From contig CACBLI010000005.1 of assembly GCA_902540235.1 (NCBI GenBank), positions 1-64,000 of the forward strand: DNA of 64,000 nt, written 5' to 3'. This document shows positions 1 through 7,616 of this stretch, one piece after another. The stretch is from an uncultured Pelagibacteraceae bacterium. Its GTDB lineage: Bacteria > Pseudomonadota > Alphaproteobacteria > Pelagibacterales > Pelagibacteraceae. The number at the start of each line of letters is the position of its first letter. Position 1 is the stretch's first letter. The notes under the pieces are model-generated. The model did not search any database. It was given only the letters and a program-made list of their open reading frames with translations, and had not been told where the DNA came from. The position numbers and the translations under genes are program-made.

Positions 1-576
1 AAATTAGATTATTCAAAATCGGCACTAGCTCCGATAATGTCTGAGGAGACTCTTGATCTTCATCATGGTAAGCATCACCAAACTTATATAACTAATTTAA
101 ATAATTTTATTAAAGACACTGATATGTCTAAAATGTCATTAGAGGAGATTATAATTAGTTCTTCTGAAGATAAATCTAAAGCAGGTATTTTTAATAATGC
201 TAGTCAACATTGGAACCACATAATGTTCTGGAAATGCATGAAGCCAAATGGTGGAGGTATAATGCCTGAAAAGTTAAAAAAAAGAATTGAAAAAGACTTT
301 GGAAGTACAGATGAATTTAAAAAACAGTTTATTCAAGCAGGAATTACTCAATTTGGTTCTGGATGGTGTTGGTTATCAATCAACAACGGTAAGTTAGTAG
401 TTAATAAAACTCCAAACGCTGAAAACACTTTAATACAAAATATGAAACCTATTTTAGGTTGTGATGTGTGGGAACATTCTTATTACGTAGATTATAAAAA
501 CAGAAGGCCTGAGTATTTAGAGAATTTTTATGAAAAATTAATCAATTGGGAGTTTGTAGAGTCTCAACTGGATTAG
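1..576 (+). CDS. sodB: Superoxide dismutase, Fe/Mn family (5' end outside window)
   Basis: Dismutes superoxide to hydrogen peroxide and oxygen in the cytoplasm. The frame is open from base 1 and reads KLDYSKSALAPIMSEE, the usual N-terminal region of the family, so only a few residues lie before the window and the ATG at 37 is internal. Family metal-site motifs are present: HHGKHHQTY, NNASQHWNH and DVWEHSYYVDY, the last holding the Asp and His ligands. The Gln in NNASQHWNH is the position used by iron-type enzymes (family knowledge), so an iron or cambialistic enzyme is likely, but metal choice cannot be settled from sequence. The gene is followed by a 209-base gap and appears monocistronic at its 3' side. 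Confidence 0.95.
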   Translation, partial: KLDYSKSALAPIMSEETLDLHHGKHHQTYITNLNNFIKDTDMSKMSLEEIIISSSEDKSKAGIFNNASQHWNHIMFWKCMKPNGGGIMPEKLKKRIEKDFGSTDEFKKQFIQAGITQFGSGWCWLSINNGKLVVNKTPNAENTLIQNMKPILGCDVWEHSYYVDYKNRRPEYLENFYEKLINWEFVESQLD

Positions 577-785
577 ATGGTACGTTCTGTTGCCATGCGC
601 AATACCTAAAGTTTATATCATACTATTATAGAATTTTATAAGATAACTCGGATCTAGAGGGATAAAATAAAAAAAAATTTACTTATTCATCATGAATTTT
701 GTCATACCTAGACATTTCAATTGTAATGTTTTAACATTTTCACATTCGTTTGTTTAATGTTTTGAAGTATTTATGATTAATAGTT
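577..785. other. Intergenic region between sodB and the propeller gene
   Basis: A 209-base non-coding gap, the largest in the window. It holds the first copy of the direct repeat (661-691), the short string CATGCGCAATA at 594-604 that recurs beside tRNA-Thr, and AT-rich sequence up to the GTG start at 786. I see no tRNA, no open frame of note and no convincing terminator hairpin for sodB. Confidence 0.6.
661..691 (+). repeat. Direct repeat, copy 1 (left of propeller gene)
   Basis: A 31-base A-tract-rich element ending in TTTACTTATTCATC. It recurs at 3006-3035 with one A fewer and no other change. Weaker similarity extends on both sides: gataact at 642-648 against 2976-2982, and a TTCAATT-type string downstream of each copy. 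The two copies bracket the 786-2942 gene at a distance of 2345 bases. The A-tract followed by TTTACT could be an upstream promoter element with a -35 box. Confidence 0.8.
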
Positions 786-2942
786 GTGAAAAATATTTAT
801 AAAATTCATTACATTGTAATTTTTTTAGCTCTATTTTTTTCTAAAGCTATAGCGGAGCCAACTCTTGTGCGAAGTAAAGCAGTTGAACAAGTAACTATAA
901 ATACTGGCTACATGAATATGGCATTAACTTTTAATAACGATGGAACCAAAATGTATACATCATCTATGAAAGCAGTGACCCCAGCAGCTGAGGCAAGAGA
1001 TGATAAGGTTTACGAGTATGTTTTAACAACAGCTTACAATATTTCTACTGCAACCTTACGCACCAGCTTAGATGTAGGTCAATACACTGGTTCAACAACT
1101 CATATTCATGGAGCTATGCAAGTTGTATTCAATAACGATGGTACAAAAATGTTTATTGCTGATCATCATAAAACTATTATTGAATGGACGTTGACTACAC
1201 CATATGACATTGATACTGCAAGCACTACTTATAAGCCAGGTCAAGGTTATGATACAAACGCAAATCAAAAAAGACCGTCCTCAGTTGCATTTAATAATGA
1301 TGGAACTAAAATGTTTGTTACTGGAAATCACAATGCTGAAAACCCTCAATCAATTCATGAATACACACTCGATAACCCATTTGTTATTACATCAGGCGTT
1401 ACTCATGTTCAAGAAGTACAACCTGATCCTCAACCAGATTATATAGACGGAATTGTTTTTAATTATGACGGCACTAAAATGTATATAACTTCCCATGCAG
1501 ATAATAAAATTAAGCAATATAAATTAACAACAGCTTTTAGTATCGCCACTCTATCACTTGAGGGAACTCTTGATTTATCTAACTACAGCGGCTTAGGAAA
1601 AGCAAGAGAAACAGCATTTAATTCTGATGGAAGTAAAATGTTTGTAATTGATCAGGATGCAGAAGTTTATGAATTTGATTTAACTTGTAATTGGAGCATT
1701 ATCGATGGTGCATGTGATGATCCAATAACTACTTCTGATGAAGGTAAAGATATTTTAAGCTCAATCGAGTCTCAAACTGCAACAGCAAAACAAATTGCTA
1801 TTCAAGCAAGCACTCCAGTCCTTAACCGTATGTATTGGTTAAGAAGACATAGAACCAATGATCAATTAAGTAACCAAAATATTAGATTAAACTTTTCTAA
1901 TTCAATGGTGGCATCGCTTTCTAACATTATTCCTATATCAAATAAAACAAATGAAGTTCTGGACAAATTATCAGATGATTGGTCATTTTGGAGTGAGGGT
2001 AGTGTAAGTATTGGTAGAGATGGAGATACATCTACTTCATCATCTAAAAAAATTAATACCAATGGCATTACACTTGGCATGGATAAAAAGATAAGCAAAA
2101 ATAAATTATATGGTTATGCCCTTAGATTTGGTAATGATGATGTTGATGTAGGTACATCTGGAACTAATTTAGATACAAAGTCTTTTAGTTTATCTGTTTA
2201 TGGAACTTTTCCTCATGATGATAAAAAATTTACTGAAGGTATTCTTGGAATAAGCACATTGAAGACTGATCATCTTAGAAAAGGGGGAGGTAGCACTAGA
2301 ACAGGAGAGAGAGATGGTGCACAAATATTTGGCTCACTAAATTACTTATCAACATATAAAAAAGAAAATTTTAGTATTACTCCTAATTTAAGAATTGATT
2401 TAAGCTATACAGAGTTGTCCAAATATAGAGAAAAAGGTCCTACAGCTTTAGTTTACAAAGCTCAAACAATTGAAACCGGAATGATATCTACTGGTTTTAC
2501 CATCAGTGATATTTTAAATTATAATTCTTTTACGTTTAAACCAAATGGTGGATTAGAGCTTGGAGTAGATTTTAGTCCGTCTTCAGATGCTACTTATCGT
2601 TACCTATCGGAAACTACAGAATACACAAAATCTATCGGTCAAGATTCAAAAAATTTAAGAGCAAATATTGGATTTGATTTAATAACTGAGAACGGTTTTT
2701 CTGTAATGACTATTTATGAAAGAAATCAAAGTGACAATTCTCATAGCGATACTTTATATTTAGGATTTGGGTATATAAGAACAGATGACACCGAATATGC
2801 TATGACTTTAGATAATGATAAAGCATCTTTGAGTTATAAGAGAGATTTAAATGGTTTTGATATCAGAATGAGTTCGAATTATAGCTTGATGAGTCAAATA
2901 CCTGAATATGGTGCAACCCTAGAAATTGTAAATACATTTTAG
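786..2942 (+). CDS. Secreted beta-propeller protein with autotransporter-like C-terminal barrel
   Basis: A 718-residue protein of unknown function. Residues 1-23 form a signal peptide (basic start, hydrophobic core, cut after AIA). Five propeller-type repeats follow, each with an F-N-x-D-G-[TS]-K-M core at about residues 49-56, 115-122, 169-176, 225-232 and 278-285, each ending in a YxL or WTL strand and most followed by a TTPYDI-like turn. A linker at about 315-400 leads to roughly 300 residues of alternating polar/hydrophobic strands ending in Phe, as in outer-membrane barrels. I infer a surface-exposed propeller on an autotransporter domain; adhesion or substrate binding is possible but unproven. 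The GTG start is chosen because the in-frame leader begins there and the ATG at 772 hits a stop after nine codons. No Shine-Dalgarno is visible. It is bracketed by direct repeats. Confidence 0.8.
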   Translation: MKNIYKIHYIVIFLALFFSKAIAEPTLVRSKAVEQVTINTGYMNMALTFNNDGTKMYTSSMKAVTPAAEARDDKVYEYVLTTAYNISTATLRTSLDVGQYTGSTTHIHGAMQVVFNNDGTKMFIADHHKTIIEWTLTTPYDIDTASTTYKPGQGYDTNANQKRPSSVAFNNDGTKMFVTGNHNAENPQSIHEYTLDNPFVITSGVTHVQEVQPDPQPDYIDGIVFNYDGTKMYITSHADNKIKQYKLTTAFSIATLSLEGTLDLSNYSGLGKARETAFNSDGSKMFVIDQDAEVYEFDLTCNWSIIDGACDDPITTSDEGKDILSSIESQTATAKQIAIQASTPVLNRMYWLRRHRTNDQLSNQNIRLNFSNSMVASLSNIIPISNKTNEVLDKLSDDWSFWSEGSVSIGRDGDTSTSSSKKINTNGITLGMDKKISKNKLYGYALRFGNDDVDVGTSGTNLDTKSFSLSVYGTFPHDDKKFTEGILGISTLKTDHLRKGGGSTRTGERDGAQIFGSLNYLSTYKKENFSITPNLRIDLSYTELSKYREKGPTALVYKAQTIETGMISTGFTISDILNYNSFTFKPNGGLELGVDFSPSSDATYRYLSETTEYTKSIGQDSKNLRANIGFDLITENGFSVMTIYERNQSDNSHSDTLYLGFGYIRTDDTEYAMTLDNDKASLSYKRDLNGFDIRMSSNYSLMSQIPEYGATLEIVNTF

Positions 2943-3005
2943 TAAATTTAACTAAAACCCTATAGGATAATATGGGATAACTAGAACTAGACTAGAACCT
3001 AGGGA

Positions 3006-3035
3006 GATAAAATAAAAAAAATTTACTTATTCATC
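3006..3035 (+). repeat. Direct repeat, copy 2 (right of propeller gene)
   Basis: A 30-base partner of the element at 661-691, identical apart from one A in the A-tract. It is preceded by a run of four CTAG tetramers at 2981, 2987, 2992 and 2999. Its TTTACT serves as the -35 box of the likely tRNA-Leu promoter. Confidence 0.8.
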
Positions 3036-3050
3036 TTGTTCAATTATAAA
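3022..3050 (+). promoter_or_regulatory. Likely promoter of tRNA-Leu/nadK
   Basis: TTTACT (3022-3027, four of six matches to the -35 consensus), a 17-base spacer and TATAAA (3045-3050, five of six to the -10 consensus), preceded by an A-tract resembling an UP element. The tRNA begins 32 bases downstream of the -10 box, which fits a short processed leader. The -35 part lies inside the direct repeat. Confidence 0.5.
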
Positions 3051-3082
3051 TATTGGCATAAACACTCATGAAATTCATTAAT

Positions 3083-3168
3083 GCCCTCGTGGTGAAATTG
3101 GTAGACACAAAGGACTTAAAATCCTTGCCGCTTGCGGAGTGCCAGTTCGAGTCTGGCCGAGGGCACCA
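3083..3168 (+). tRNA. tRNA-Leu (UAA)
   Basis: An 86-base class II tRNA with a long variable arm. The acceptor GCCCTCG pairs with CGAGGGC, the CCA is encoded (3166-3168), and the anticodon stem AAGGA/TCCTT encloses loop CTTAAAA with anticodon TAA. Only five bases separate it from the ATG of nadK, so the two are probably co-transcribed. Confidence 0.95.
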
Positions 3169-3173
3169 CTGAA

Positions 3174-3944
3174 ATGAAAAATATACAAATTATCTCAGAT
3201 AAAAATTTAAGATCTTTAAAAATTAAAAAATCCTTATTAAAAATACTCTCAAAAGCTAAACCAAAAAAATCAAATACAACAATAGTGATTGGTGGAGATG
3301 GCTTTATGCTTCAAACATTAAAAAAAAATAAAAAATCTAAAAGATTATTTTATGGAGTTAACTCAGGTAATTATGGTTTTTTAATGAATAAATTTTCATC
3401 AAAGAATTTTGTCAAAAATTTTATTAGATCTAAAACAGTTTCAATTTCACCTTTAGAAATGGTTGTTAAAAATTACAAGAATAATATAAAAAAACATATT
3501 GCAATAAATGAGGTATCAATTTTAAGACAAAGTAGACAAGCAGCTTCATTGTCTATCAGTCATGGATCTATACAAATTATAAAAGAATTGGTTTCAGATG
3601 GTGTTCTTGTGTCTACTCCTGCAGGGAGTACTGCTTATAACCTATCTGTCCATGGTCCAATATTAAGTCTTAATTCAAAAAAATTATCAATTTCACCGAT
3701 AAGCGCTTTTAGACCAAGAAGATGGAAAGGAAAGATAGTTAGTGACAGATCGAAAATAGTAATAAAAAATTTAAATCCAAAAAAAAGACCAATAAGTGCA
3801 GTAGCTGATAATATTGAAGTGAGAAATGCAAAAAATATTACTATTAAGACAAATCAAAAAATAAAATTTAATCTCTTATACGATAAAAACAGAAGTCTTC
3901 AAAAAAAAATCAAAGTTGAACAACTAAGAAGAGAGACATCTTAA
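3174..3944 (+). CDS. nadK: NAD kinase
   Basis: Phosphorylates NAD+ to NADP+ using ATP or polyphosphate, in the cytoplasm. A 256-residue protein with the family signatures GGDGF at 40-44, GVNSGNYGFL at 61-70, NE at 112-113 and STPAGSTAYN at 147-156. The frame is open upstream through the tRNA-Leu, but the start at 3174 (MKNIQIISDK) is chosen because earlier codons lie inside the tRNA. Its mRNA would have at most five leader bases if tRNA-Leu is cut out at its CCA end, and no Shine-Dalgarno is available. Its stop codon directly abuts the opposite-strand tRNA-Thr with no base between, leaving no room for a terminator. Confidence 0.93.
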   Translation: MKNIQIISDKNLRSLKIKKSLLKILSKAKPKKSNTTIVIGGDGFMLQTLKKNKKSKRLFYGVNSGNYGFLMNKFSSKNFVKNFIRSKTVSISPLEMVVKNYKNNIKKHIAINEVSILRQSRQAASLSISHGSIQIIKELVSDGVLVSTPAGSTAYNLSVHGPILSLNSKKLSISPISAFRPRRWKGKIVSDRSKIVIKNLNPKKRPISAVADNIEVRNAKNITIKTNQKIKFNLLYDKNRSLQKKIKVEQLRRETS

Positions 3945-4020
3945 TGGTGCCCCCGCACGGATTCGAACCGCGGACCTATTGATTACAAATCAATTGCTCT
4001 ACCAGCTGAGCTACAAGGGC
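3945..4020 (-). tRNA. tRNA-Thr (UGU)
   Basis: A 76-base tRNA on the minus strand. Acceptor GCCCTTG pairs with CGGGGGC, with encoded CCA at 3945-3947. The anticodon arm ATTGA/TCAAT encloses loop TTTGTAA with anticodon TGT; D-loop and T-loop (TTCGAAT) are regular. It meets nadK tail to tail with no gap. Confidence 0.95.
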
Positions 4021-4053
4021 ATGCGCAATAACTATTAATTATTTATTAATTAA

Positions 4054-4797
4054 TCAACTCTTTTTTTTTAGATAACTTAAATGATGAAATACAATAGCGG
4101 CACTATTTGATATATTTAGGCTCTCAATTTTTTCATTTATCACAATCTTAACTAAAAAATCCGCATATTTGGATGTGTGTTTATGCATTCCTAATCCTTC
4201 TGATCCAAATAATAATATATTGTTTCCCTTCCATTTAACATCCGTAAAGTCTTCTTTTCCATTTCCATCAAAACCATATACCCAAAAATTTTTTTCTTTT
4301 AGATTTTTCAATGTTGAATTTATATTAGAAACCTCAAAAATATTCATATATTCAATTGCACCACTCGCTGCTTTATACAAAAGCTTACTTTCACTGGGGA
4401 AATTTCTTTCTTTAATAATCACTCCATCAATAGCAAAAGAAGCAGCACTTCTAATTAGAGATCCTATATTCCTTGGATCAGTTACACCATCAAGACAAAT
4501 TAATGTAATGTTATTCTTTTCTTTGATGTACTCTTTAAGTATTGGTTTTTGTATATGTTCAACCTCTGCAACATATCCTTGATGTTGTAAGTTTTCTCTA
4601 GTGCTATACTTATCAAGCTCTTTTTTAGTTTTAAAATATACTTTGACATTATTTAATAAGTTTTTATTAGGACTTTTTTTATGAATATTTTTCTTACTTT
4701 CCTCTGTTAAGAATACCCTTAAAACCTTTCTGTTAGGGTTACGCAGTGCCTCTATTACAGCATGTTGACCAATTATAAAAAAAGATGATTTGCTCAT
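4054..4797 (-). CDS. rlmB: 23S rRNA 2'-O-ribose methyltransferase, SpoU/TrmH family (RlmB type)
   Basis: Transfers a methyl group from S-adenosylmethionine to a ribose 2'-OH; the RlmB subgroup acts on a guanosine in the peptidyl-transferase region of 23S rRNA. The 247-residue protein has an N-terminal substrate-binding part (about 1-80) and a SpoU knot domain: motif 1 DPRNIGSLIRSAAS at 107-120, motif 2 LLFGSEGLGM at 195-204 and motif 3 ESLNISNSAA at 225-234. Length and N-terminal domain favour RlmB over the tRNA enzyme TrmH, but the exact target nucleotide is inferred. It is transcribed away from the tRNA-Tyr/tuf cluster across a 127-base divergent gap. Confidence 0.88.
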   Translation of the reverse strand: MSKSSFFIIGQHAVIEALRNPNRKVLRVFLTEESKKNIHKKSPNKNLLNNVKVYFKTKKELDKYSTRENLQHQGYVAEVEHIQKPILKEYIKEKNNITLICLDGVTDPRNIGSLIRSAASFAIDGVIIKERNFPSESKLLYKAASGAIEYMNIFEVSNINSTLKNLKEKNFWVYGFDGNGKEDFTDVKWKGNNILLFGSEGLGMHKHTSKYADFLVKIVINEKIESLNISNSAAIVFHHLSYLKKKS

Positions 4798-4849
4798 AAA
4801 TTTACTTATTTTTACACGTTTTTTTACTATTTTCCTGTTAAATCACATA

Positions 4850-4877
4850 TTGCATTTACATAAATAAAATATATAAA
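4850..4877 (+). promoter_or_regulatory. Possible promoter for tRNA-Tyr/tRNA-Gly/tuf
   Basis: TTGCAT (4850-4855), 16 bases, then TATAAA (4872-4877) in the divergent gap before tRNA-Tyr. The -10 is good and the -35 matches only in TTG. It is the best sigma-70-like pair in this gap. Confidence 0.35.
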
Positions 4878-4924
4878 ACCCATGTTGTTTGAAGCTTTAT
4901 TGAACAGGGGGCACTTCCCCTTAG

Positions 4925-5010
4925 GGAGGGGTTCCAGAGCGGTCAAATGGGGCGGGCTGTAAACCCGTTGACTTCGGTCTTCGAAAGTTCGAATCTTTCC
5001 CCCTCCACCA
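4925..5010 (+). tRNA. tRNA-Tyr (GUA)
   Basis: An 86-base class II tRNA. Acceptor GGAGGGG pairs with CCCCTCC, CCA is encoded at 5008-5010, and the anticodon GTA sits in CTGTAAA between GGG and CCC. A long variable arm is present. It heads the tRNA/tuf cluster, and a short GC-rich hairpin lies just upstream (4906-4921). Confidence 0.95.
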
Positions 5011-5055
5011 CTTAATAAATTTCAAATAACACTGGAGTGATACTCTTGGGGTTTT

Positions 5056-5129
5056 GCGGGTGTAGTTCAATGGTAGAACGCTAGCCTTCCAAGCTGGATG
5101 TAAGGGTTCGATTCCCTTTACCCGCTCCA
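5056..5129 (+). tRNA. tRNA-Gly (UCC)
   Basis: A 74-base tRNA. Acceptor GCGGGTG pairs with TACCCGC, the anticodon loop CTTCCAA gives anticodon TCC, and CCA is encoded at 5127-5129. It lies between tRNA-Tyr and tuf, an order common in alphaproteobacteria. Confidence 0.95.
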
Positions 5130-5155
5130 AGAAATAAAATTATGTAAAAGAATGT

Positions 5156-5160
5156 GAGGA
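5156..5160 (+). promoter_or_regulatory. Shine-Dalgarno of tuf
   Basis: GAGGA nine bases before the ATG at 5170. It is one of the few clear ribosome-binding sites here, in keeping with very high expression of EF-Tu. Confidence 0.6.
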
Positions 5161-5169
5161 ATAAAAATA

Positions 5170-6360
5170 ATGTCAAAAGAAAAATTTGTAAGAAATAAAC
5201 CACACTGTAACATTGGTACAATTGGACACGTTGATCATGGGAAGACCACATTAACTGCAGCTATAACAAAAGTATTATCTGAAACTGGTGGGGCGCAAGC
5301 CGTAGCTTATGATCAAATTGATAAAGCTCCAGAGGAGAAAGAGAGAGGGATTACAATTTCAACTGCCCATGTTGAATATGAAACAGAAAAAAGACATTAT
5401 GCTCACGTAGATTGTCCTGGCCATGCTGATTATGTAAAAAATATGATCACAGGTGCAGCACAAATGGATGGTGCAATTTTAGTGGTTAATGCTGCTGATG
5501 GACCTATGCCACAAACAAGAGAACATATTCTACTAGCAAGACAAGTTGGAGTCCCAGCAATTTGTGTTTACTTAAATAAAGTGGATCAAGTTGATGATAA
5601 AGAAATGATAGATTTAGTTGAAGAGGAGATAAAAGAGCTATTAACTTCCTACAAGTTTCCTGGAGATAAAACTCCAATCACTAAAGGTTCAGCTCTTGCA
5701 GCTGTCGAAGGAAGAGATGATGAAATTGGAAAGAATTCAATTTTGGAATTGATGAAAAGTGTTGATGAGTTTATTCCACAACCTGACAGACCAAAGGATA
5801 AAGATTTTTTAATGCCAGTTGAAGATGTTTTTTCTATTTCAGGAAGAGGTACCGTTGCGACGGGGAGAGTAGAGTCTGGCGTGCTCAAAACTGGAGATGA
5901 ACTTGAAATCGTAGGGATTAGAGAGACCAAAAAATCAGTTTGTACCGGCGTTGAAATGTTTAGAAAACTTTTAGACTCAGGCGAGGCTGGTGATAATGTT
6001 GGAGTGCTTTTAAGAGGTGTGGAAAGAACTGACATTGAGAGAGGTCAAGTTCTTTGTAAACCAGGATCAGTCACTCCTCATACAAAGTTTGAGGCTCAAG
6101 CTTATGTACTTAAAAAAGAGGAGGGTGGAAGACATACGCCATTCTTTACAAAGTATAGACCACAGTTCTATTTTAGAACAACAGATGTGACTGGTGAAGT
6201 TGAGCTTCCTGCTGGAACAGAAATGGTAATGCCAGGAGATGATGCAAAATTTACAGTTAAATTAATTACACCTATTGCGATGTCAGAAAAATTGAATTTT
6301 GCTATTCGTGAGGGTGGTAGAACCGTCGGAGCCGGGGTAGTAACTAAAATTATAGAGTAA
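5170..6360 (+). CDS. tuf: Translation elongation factor Tu
   Basis: A GTPase that delivers aminoacyl-tRNA to the ribosome. The 396-residue protein has all three EF-Tu domains. G motifs are GHVDHGKT at 19-26, DCPGH at 81-85 and NKVD at 136-139; domain 2 starts near residue 207, and the C-terminus ends in [10 protein letters not shown]. Length matches the family. It sits between tRNA-Gly and tRNA-Trp, while the usual second position between fusA and rpsJ is empty in this window. Transcription probably continues from the tRNAs upstream and into tRNA-Trp and secE downstream. Confidence 0.98.
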   Translation: MSKEKFVRNKPHCNIGTIGHVDHGKTTLTAAITKVLSETGGAQAVAYDQIDKAPEEKERGITISTAHVEYETEKRHYAHVDCPGHADYVKNMITGAAQMDGAILVVNAADGPMPQTREHILLARQVGVPAICVYLNKVDQVDDKEMIDLVEEEIKELLTSYKFPGDKTPITKGSALAAVEGRDDEIGKNSILELMKSVDEFIPQPDRPKDKDFLMPVEDVFSISGRGTVATGRVESGVLKTGDELEIVGIRETKKSVCTGVEMFRKLLDSGEAGDNVGVLLRGVERTDIERGQVLCKPGSVTPHTKFEAQAYVLKKEEGGRHTPFFTKYRPQFYFRTTDVTGEVELPAGTEMVMPGDDAKFTVKLITPIAMSEKLNFAIREGGRTVGAGVVTKIIE

Positions 6361-6369
6361 ACTCTATAT

Positions 6370-6445
6370 AGGAGTGTAGCTCAATTGGTAGAGCGCCGGT
6401 CTCCAAAACCGGAGGCTGAGGGTTCGAGTCCCTCCGCTCCTGCCA
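6370..6445 (+). tRNA. tRNA-Trp (CCA)
   Basis: A 76-base tRNA. Acceptor AGGAGTG pairs with CGCTCCT, discriminator G, encoded CCA at 6443-6445, and anticodon loop CTCCAAA gives anticodon CCA. It lies nine bases after tuf and 18 before secE, so it is probably cut out of a longer transcript. Confidence 0.95.
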
Positions 6446-6463
6446 ATAGAGAACAGAATTGAC

Positions 6464-6655
6464 ATGAAAAACCCGATTAAATTTATACAAGAAGTTAAAC
6501 AAGAAGCTTTTAAAGTATCATGGCCTACAGGCAAGGAAACTCTCCAAGGCGCTATCATGGTTTTTTTGATGGCTCTTGCTATGTCCTTATTTTTTTTATT
6601 AATTGATCAAGTACTAAAGTTTTTTCTAGAAATACTTTTGAAAGTGAGTTTGTAA
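6464..6655 (+). CDS. secE: Preprotein translocase subunit SecE
   Basis: A small membrane subunit that clamps SecY in the Sec translocon. It has 63 residues with an amphipathic N-terminal helix (KFIQEVKQEAFKVSWPTGKE, the family signature) and one membrane segment at about 31-58. The single-span form is the usual short bacterial SecE. Its stop overlaps the nusG start by one base (TAATG), so the two are translationally coupled. Confidence 0.93.
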   Translation: MKNPIKFIQEVKQEAFKVSWPTGKETLQGAIMVFLMALAMSLFFLLIDQVLKFFLEILLKVSL

Positions 6656-7185
6656 TGAAAAATTGGTACATTGTTCAGTCACATTCAAGTTTTGAAAATA
6701 AAGTTGCAGGATTAATCAAAGAAGAAGCTGAAAAAGCTAAGATATCAGAGAAATTTGAGGAAATTATAGTACCAACACATGATGTCACAGAGGTTAAAAG
6801 AGGTAAAAGAGTACAAAGAAAAAAAAAATACTTCCCCGGGTATGTTTTAATAAAAAGTGAGATGAATAATGATATTTATCATATGATTAAAAAGCTTAAA
6901 AGAGTCAGTGGTTTTTTAGGAACAAAAGGCATGCCAGTGCCAGTCTCAGATAAAGAAATAGAGAAAATTTTAGGTCAAATAAAAGATGGTGTAGCTCAGC
7001 CAAAATCTGGTATAGAATATAGTGTTGGTGAAAAAGTTCAAGTAGTTGATGGTCCATTCGCTTCATTTAGTGGGATGGTAGAGGGTATTGATGAGGAGAA
7101 ATCTAGACTGAAAGTATCAGTATCGATATTTGGACGTCCAACACCTGTTGATTTAGAATATAATCAAGTAGAGAAAGTAAGTTAA
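6655..7185 (+). CDS. nusG: Transcription termination/antitermination protein NusG
   Basis: Binds RNA polymerase, suppresses pausing and links it to Rho or the ribosome. A 176-residue protein with an NGN domain at about 2-110 ([15 protein letters not shown], then [11 protein letters not shown]) and a C-terminal KOW domain near 123-176 ([17 protein letters not shown]). Length is typical. It overlaps secE and rplK by single bases (TAATG at both ends), as expected in a tightly coupled operon. Confidence 0.97.
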   Translation: MKNWYIVQSHSSFENKVAGLIKEEAEKAKISEKFEEIIVPTHDVTEVKRGKRVQRKKKYFPGYVLIKSEMNNDIYHMIKKLKRVSGFLGTKGMPVPVSDKEIEKILGQIKDGVAQPKSGIEYSVGEKVQVVDGPFASFSGMVEGIDEEKSRLKVSVSIFGRPTPVDLEYNQVEKVS

Positions 7186-7616
7186 TGGCAGCAAAAAAAG
7201 AAATAAGTGGTTTTATAAAATTACAAATTAAAGGTGGTCAAGCAAATCCAGCACCTCCTGTTGGTCCAGCTTTAGGTCAACGAGGTGTAAACATCATGGA
7301 ATTTTGTAAAGCTTTTAATGATAAAACGAAATCTTTAGCGGGCAAACCTGTTCCTGTGGAAATAACTGTTTATAAAGATAAGAAATTTGATTTTAAAATT
7401 AAATCCCCTCCTGCATCTTTCTATATTAAAGAAGCGGCAAAATTAAAAGCTGGGTCACAGGAACCTGGGAGAAACGTAGTTGCGTCCATTACCAAAAAAC
7501 AAGCTGAAGAAATTGCTAAACAAAAAATGGAAGATTTGAATGCATTAGATCTTGAGCAAGCTGTAAAAATAATATCTGGTTCCGCTAGGTCTATGGGCAT
7601 CGAGGTAAAAGAATAA
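7185..7616 (+). CDS. rplK: 50S ribosomal protein L11 (uL11)
   Basis: Part of the GTPase-associated centre with L10 and L7/L12; binds 23S rRNA and takes part in factor binding and stringent-response sensing. The 143 residues carry the conserved N-terminal [20 protein letters not shown] and a C-terminal rRNA-binding part ending in ARSMGIEV. Length matches the family. It shares one base with both nusG and rplA. Confidence 0.98.
   Translation: MAAKKEISGFIKLQIKGGQANPAPPVGPALGQRGVNIMEFCKAFNDKTKSLAGKPVPVEITVYKDKKFDFKIKSPPASFYIKEAAKLKAGSQEPGRNVVASITKKQAEEIAKQKMEDLNALDLEQAVKIISGSARSMGIEVKE

Noticed and set aside
4169-4582. 137-residue plus-strand frame opposite rlmB
   Set aside because: Lies wholly inside a well-supported gene on the other strand and resembles nothing.
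4921-5130. 69-residue minus-strand frame across tRNA-Tyr and tRNA-Gly
   Set aside because: It is the reverse complement of two tRNA genes; such frames often get annotated by mistake.
6364-6558. 64-residue minus-strand frame over tRNA-Trp and secE
   Set aside because: Antisense to a tRNA and a clear secE gene.
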